From: an uncultured Oscillospiraceae bacterium | Lineage (GTDB): Bacteria; Bacillota; Clostridia; Oscillospirales; Oscillospiraceae | DNA: 64,000 nt | Assembly (NCBI GenBank): GCA_910583885.1 | Contig: CAJUAC010000008.1 | Span: forward strand, 1-64,000 | Reading direction: 5' to 3' | Part shown: piece by piece, positions 63,180 through 64,000 of the stretch | How positions within the stretch are numbered: the first letter of the stretch is position 1 | How the letters are laid out: each line of letters opens with the position of its first letter | Notes under the pieces: generated by a model | What the model was told of the DNA's origin: nothing | The model's database searches: none | Seen by the model: only the letters and a program-made list of their open reading frames with translations | Program-made: the position numbers and the translations under genes

Positions 63180-63466
63180 TCATGACAAATCGGACCTTTC
63201 ATAAATATGCAATTTATTAAACGGTTCGTATTCTAAACTAGCCTCTGGAACCATAACAATCTCATGGTAGCTCTCGGCTTGTTCATCGGTAGGGATAACC
63301 CATGATTGTAAAATGATACAATACCTGCTCCTCGCTTGTCAGATTTATGCAGGCCCTCCGGTCACAGCATAGCTCATGCCGAACCATGCTGCGGATCTCT
63401 GTCACAGAAAATTCATCAACATTATTAGATGAAAACTCGGTAACACGCAAGTGGAATATTATGATA
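63180..63466 (-). other. Possible degraded small gene upstream of the peptide precursor
   Basis: Between the promoter at 63467-63495 and the precursor, two minus-strand frames look protein-like. One, from about 63440 to 63305, includes VTEIRSMVRHELCCDRRAC and LTSEEQVLYHFTIMG. The other, from about 63299 to 63180, includes IPTDEQAESYHEIVMVPE and ASLEYEPFNKLHIYERSDLS. They join across a one-base shift near 63300. I do not recognise a family and no well-placed start was found, so this may be a remnant gene or only leader RNA. Confidence 0.25.
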
Positions 63467-63495
63467 AATATACCACACGCAGCAAAAATTGTCAA
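63467..63495 (-). promoter_or_regulatory. Strong promoter of the peptide/ABC operon
   Basis: On the minus strand a consensus TTGACA (63490-63495), exactly 17 bases, then TATATT (63467-63472). It heads a minus-strand unit that includes the Cys-rich peptide, permease and ATPase. Confidence 0.65.
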
Positions 63496-63552
63496 TAGCG
63501 CATAAATTATCCCAGATAAAATCCGTAAATTTTATATAATTTGTCATTCTGG

Positions 63553-63696
63553 CTAAAAATAGGAGAGCTCACAGGCATCCAGAATGCCCATGAGCTCCGC
63601 TTCATCGTCAGCCTGCCATGTGCCCTGACCGGGCTGACTGACTTCTCTTGTATGATGGTATCTTAGCCGCTGAAATGGCAGTTCTGCAAACGCCAT
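63553..63696 (-). CDS. Hypothetical short protein or C-terminal fragment
   Basis: This 47-codon frame (ATG 63696, stop TAG 63553-63555) has an acidic end (WQADDEAELMGILDACELSYF) that looks like a true protein C-terminus. There is no ribosome site before the ATG. The sequence just upstream, in another frame, is proline-rich (APLVPQKNHLTTVQEPPVPD) and may belong to the same broken gene. I do not recognise it; it may be the 3' end of a mobile-element gene. Confidence 0.3.
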   Translation of the reverse strand: MAFAELPFQRLRYHHTREVSQPGQGTWQADDEAELMGILDACELSYF

Positions 63697-63800
63697 TTTG
63701 ACGGGGCTGGGCTGTCGGGAACAGGCGGTTCTTGAACTGTCGTGAGATGGTTCTTCTGCGGTACAAGAGGCGCAGGTGTATGGTGATTGGATTGATACAA

Positions 63801-63845
63801 GTCTACGGAGCGTGGATTGCTTTCGTAGACTTTATACGGTAGAAT
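63801..63845 (+). promoter_or_regulatory. Promoter and inverted repeat of the right-edge gene
   Basis: TTGCTT (63817-63822), 17 bases, then TAGAAT (63840-63845) precede the last gene. The repeat GTCTACG (63801-63807)/CGTAGAC (63824-63830) embraces the -35 box and could be an operator. Confidence 0.5.
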
Positions 63846-63864
63846 GCGACCCGAGGTGAAAAAC

Positions 63865-64000
63865 ATGGATATAAAAAGGAAACGAGAACTTTTAGAATCG
63901 TGGGAAAACCGTCACCCAGAAATGGGTGTGATTTCTTTCCGATGCAGCGAAACGGATGAAACGTTTTTGACGATTGCCACAGATATTCCCGCACAATTCA
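63865..64000 (+). CDS. GIY-YIG nuclease-family-like protein, N-terminal part
   Basis: The gene starts at ATG 63865 after CGAGGTGAA and runs off the window, so only 45 residues are visible. The start (MDIKRKRELLESWENRHPEM followed by GVISFRCSETDETFL) resembles the small GIY-YIG nuclease-family proteins of about 110-120 residues common in Clostridia, whose N-terminus reads similarly. The catalytic GIY-YIG residues cannot be checked within the visible part; the assignment rests on this N-terminal resemblance. It is transcribed away from the decayed peptide operon. Confidence 0.55.
   Translation, partial: MDIKRKRELLESWENRHPEMGVISFRCSETDETFLTIATDIPAQF

Noticed and set aside
63283..63495. 70-residue membrane-like protein starting at 63495
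   Set aside because: Its first codon is the TTG of a consensus TTGACA, and its apparent hydrophobic N-terminus is the translated promoter spacer and -10 box. Only the downstream part is kept, as a weak possible remnant.

Overview
The window looks like the chromosome of a GC-rich, endospore-forming clostridial bacterium. The best guess is a gut Oscillospiraceae member of the Flavonifractor/Lawsonibacter/Intestinimonas type. The reasons are a sigma-K gene, a SpoVAD fragment and a YlbJ-like sporulation membrane protein, a dnaG-rpoD pair, many GNAT acetyltransferases and sigma-A promoters of ordinary clostridial form. No rRNA, tRNA or CRISPR array was seen. The genus is inference; the sporulating Firmicutes assignment is well supported.

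Layout. 1-1.25 kb: a tyrosine recombinase with a distant terminator. 1.4-4.0 kb: an archaeal-type phosphoglycerate mutase and a DUF1015 protein. 4.1-5.0 kb: an AraC regulator. 5.25-16.2 kb: a histidine operon in the order TrpR-family regulator, hisZ, G, D, C, B, H, A, F, a DMT transporter, hisIE, a PHP histidinol phosphatase and a glycerate kinase. Its promoter carries a clear inverted repeat that could be the regulator's operator. 16.2-36.6 kb: housekeeping genes (sigK, a UvrD-type helicase, DNA polymerase IV, YigZ, an MFS exporter, rpoD, dnaG, rimI, polA, a thioesterase, truncated spoVAD, RluA, a DEDDh exonuclease, a YlbJ-like protein). 37-41 kb: a three-gene MacAB-like efflux operon. 41-45 kb: a YesL/RpiR pair, guaB and a PstA-type cyclic-di-AMP receptor.

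44.9-58.4 kb is a coherent sensing and import locus. A lipoprotein solute sensor, a YesM-type kinase and a YesN-type regulator are followed by two complete ferric/organophosphate-class ABC importers, with a YihX-like HAD phosphatase in one of the operons. The arrangement resembles the HptARS hexose-phosphate sensor joined to AfuABC-like importers. I therefore favour phosphorylated sugars or other organophosphates as substrate, with iron as the alternative.

58.4-64 kb is a lower-GC accessory region showing decay. It contains a degraded integrase, an ABC ATPase with one in-frame amber codon, a dual-FtsX permease with one frameshift, and an unannotated Cys-rich peptide gene (62924-63143) whose start is separated from its body by a single-base frameshift. 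A promoter and an attenuator-like hairpin flank the peptide gene. I read this as a recently inactivated ribosomally made peptide/bacteriocin export operon. A partial GIY-YIG-type gene runs off the right edge. A family of palindromic repeats sharing the end AGAACCTGTA recurs at three gene ends (23.0, 35.6 and 41.1 kb).
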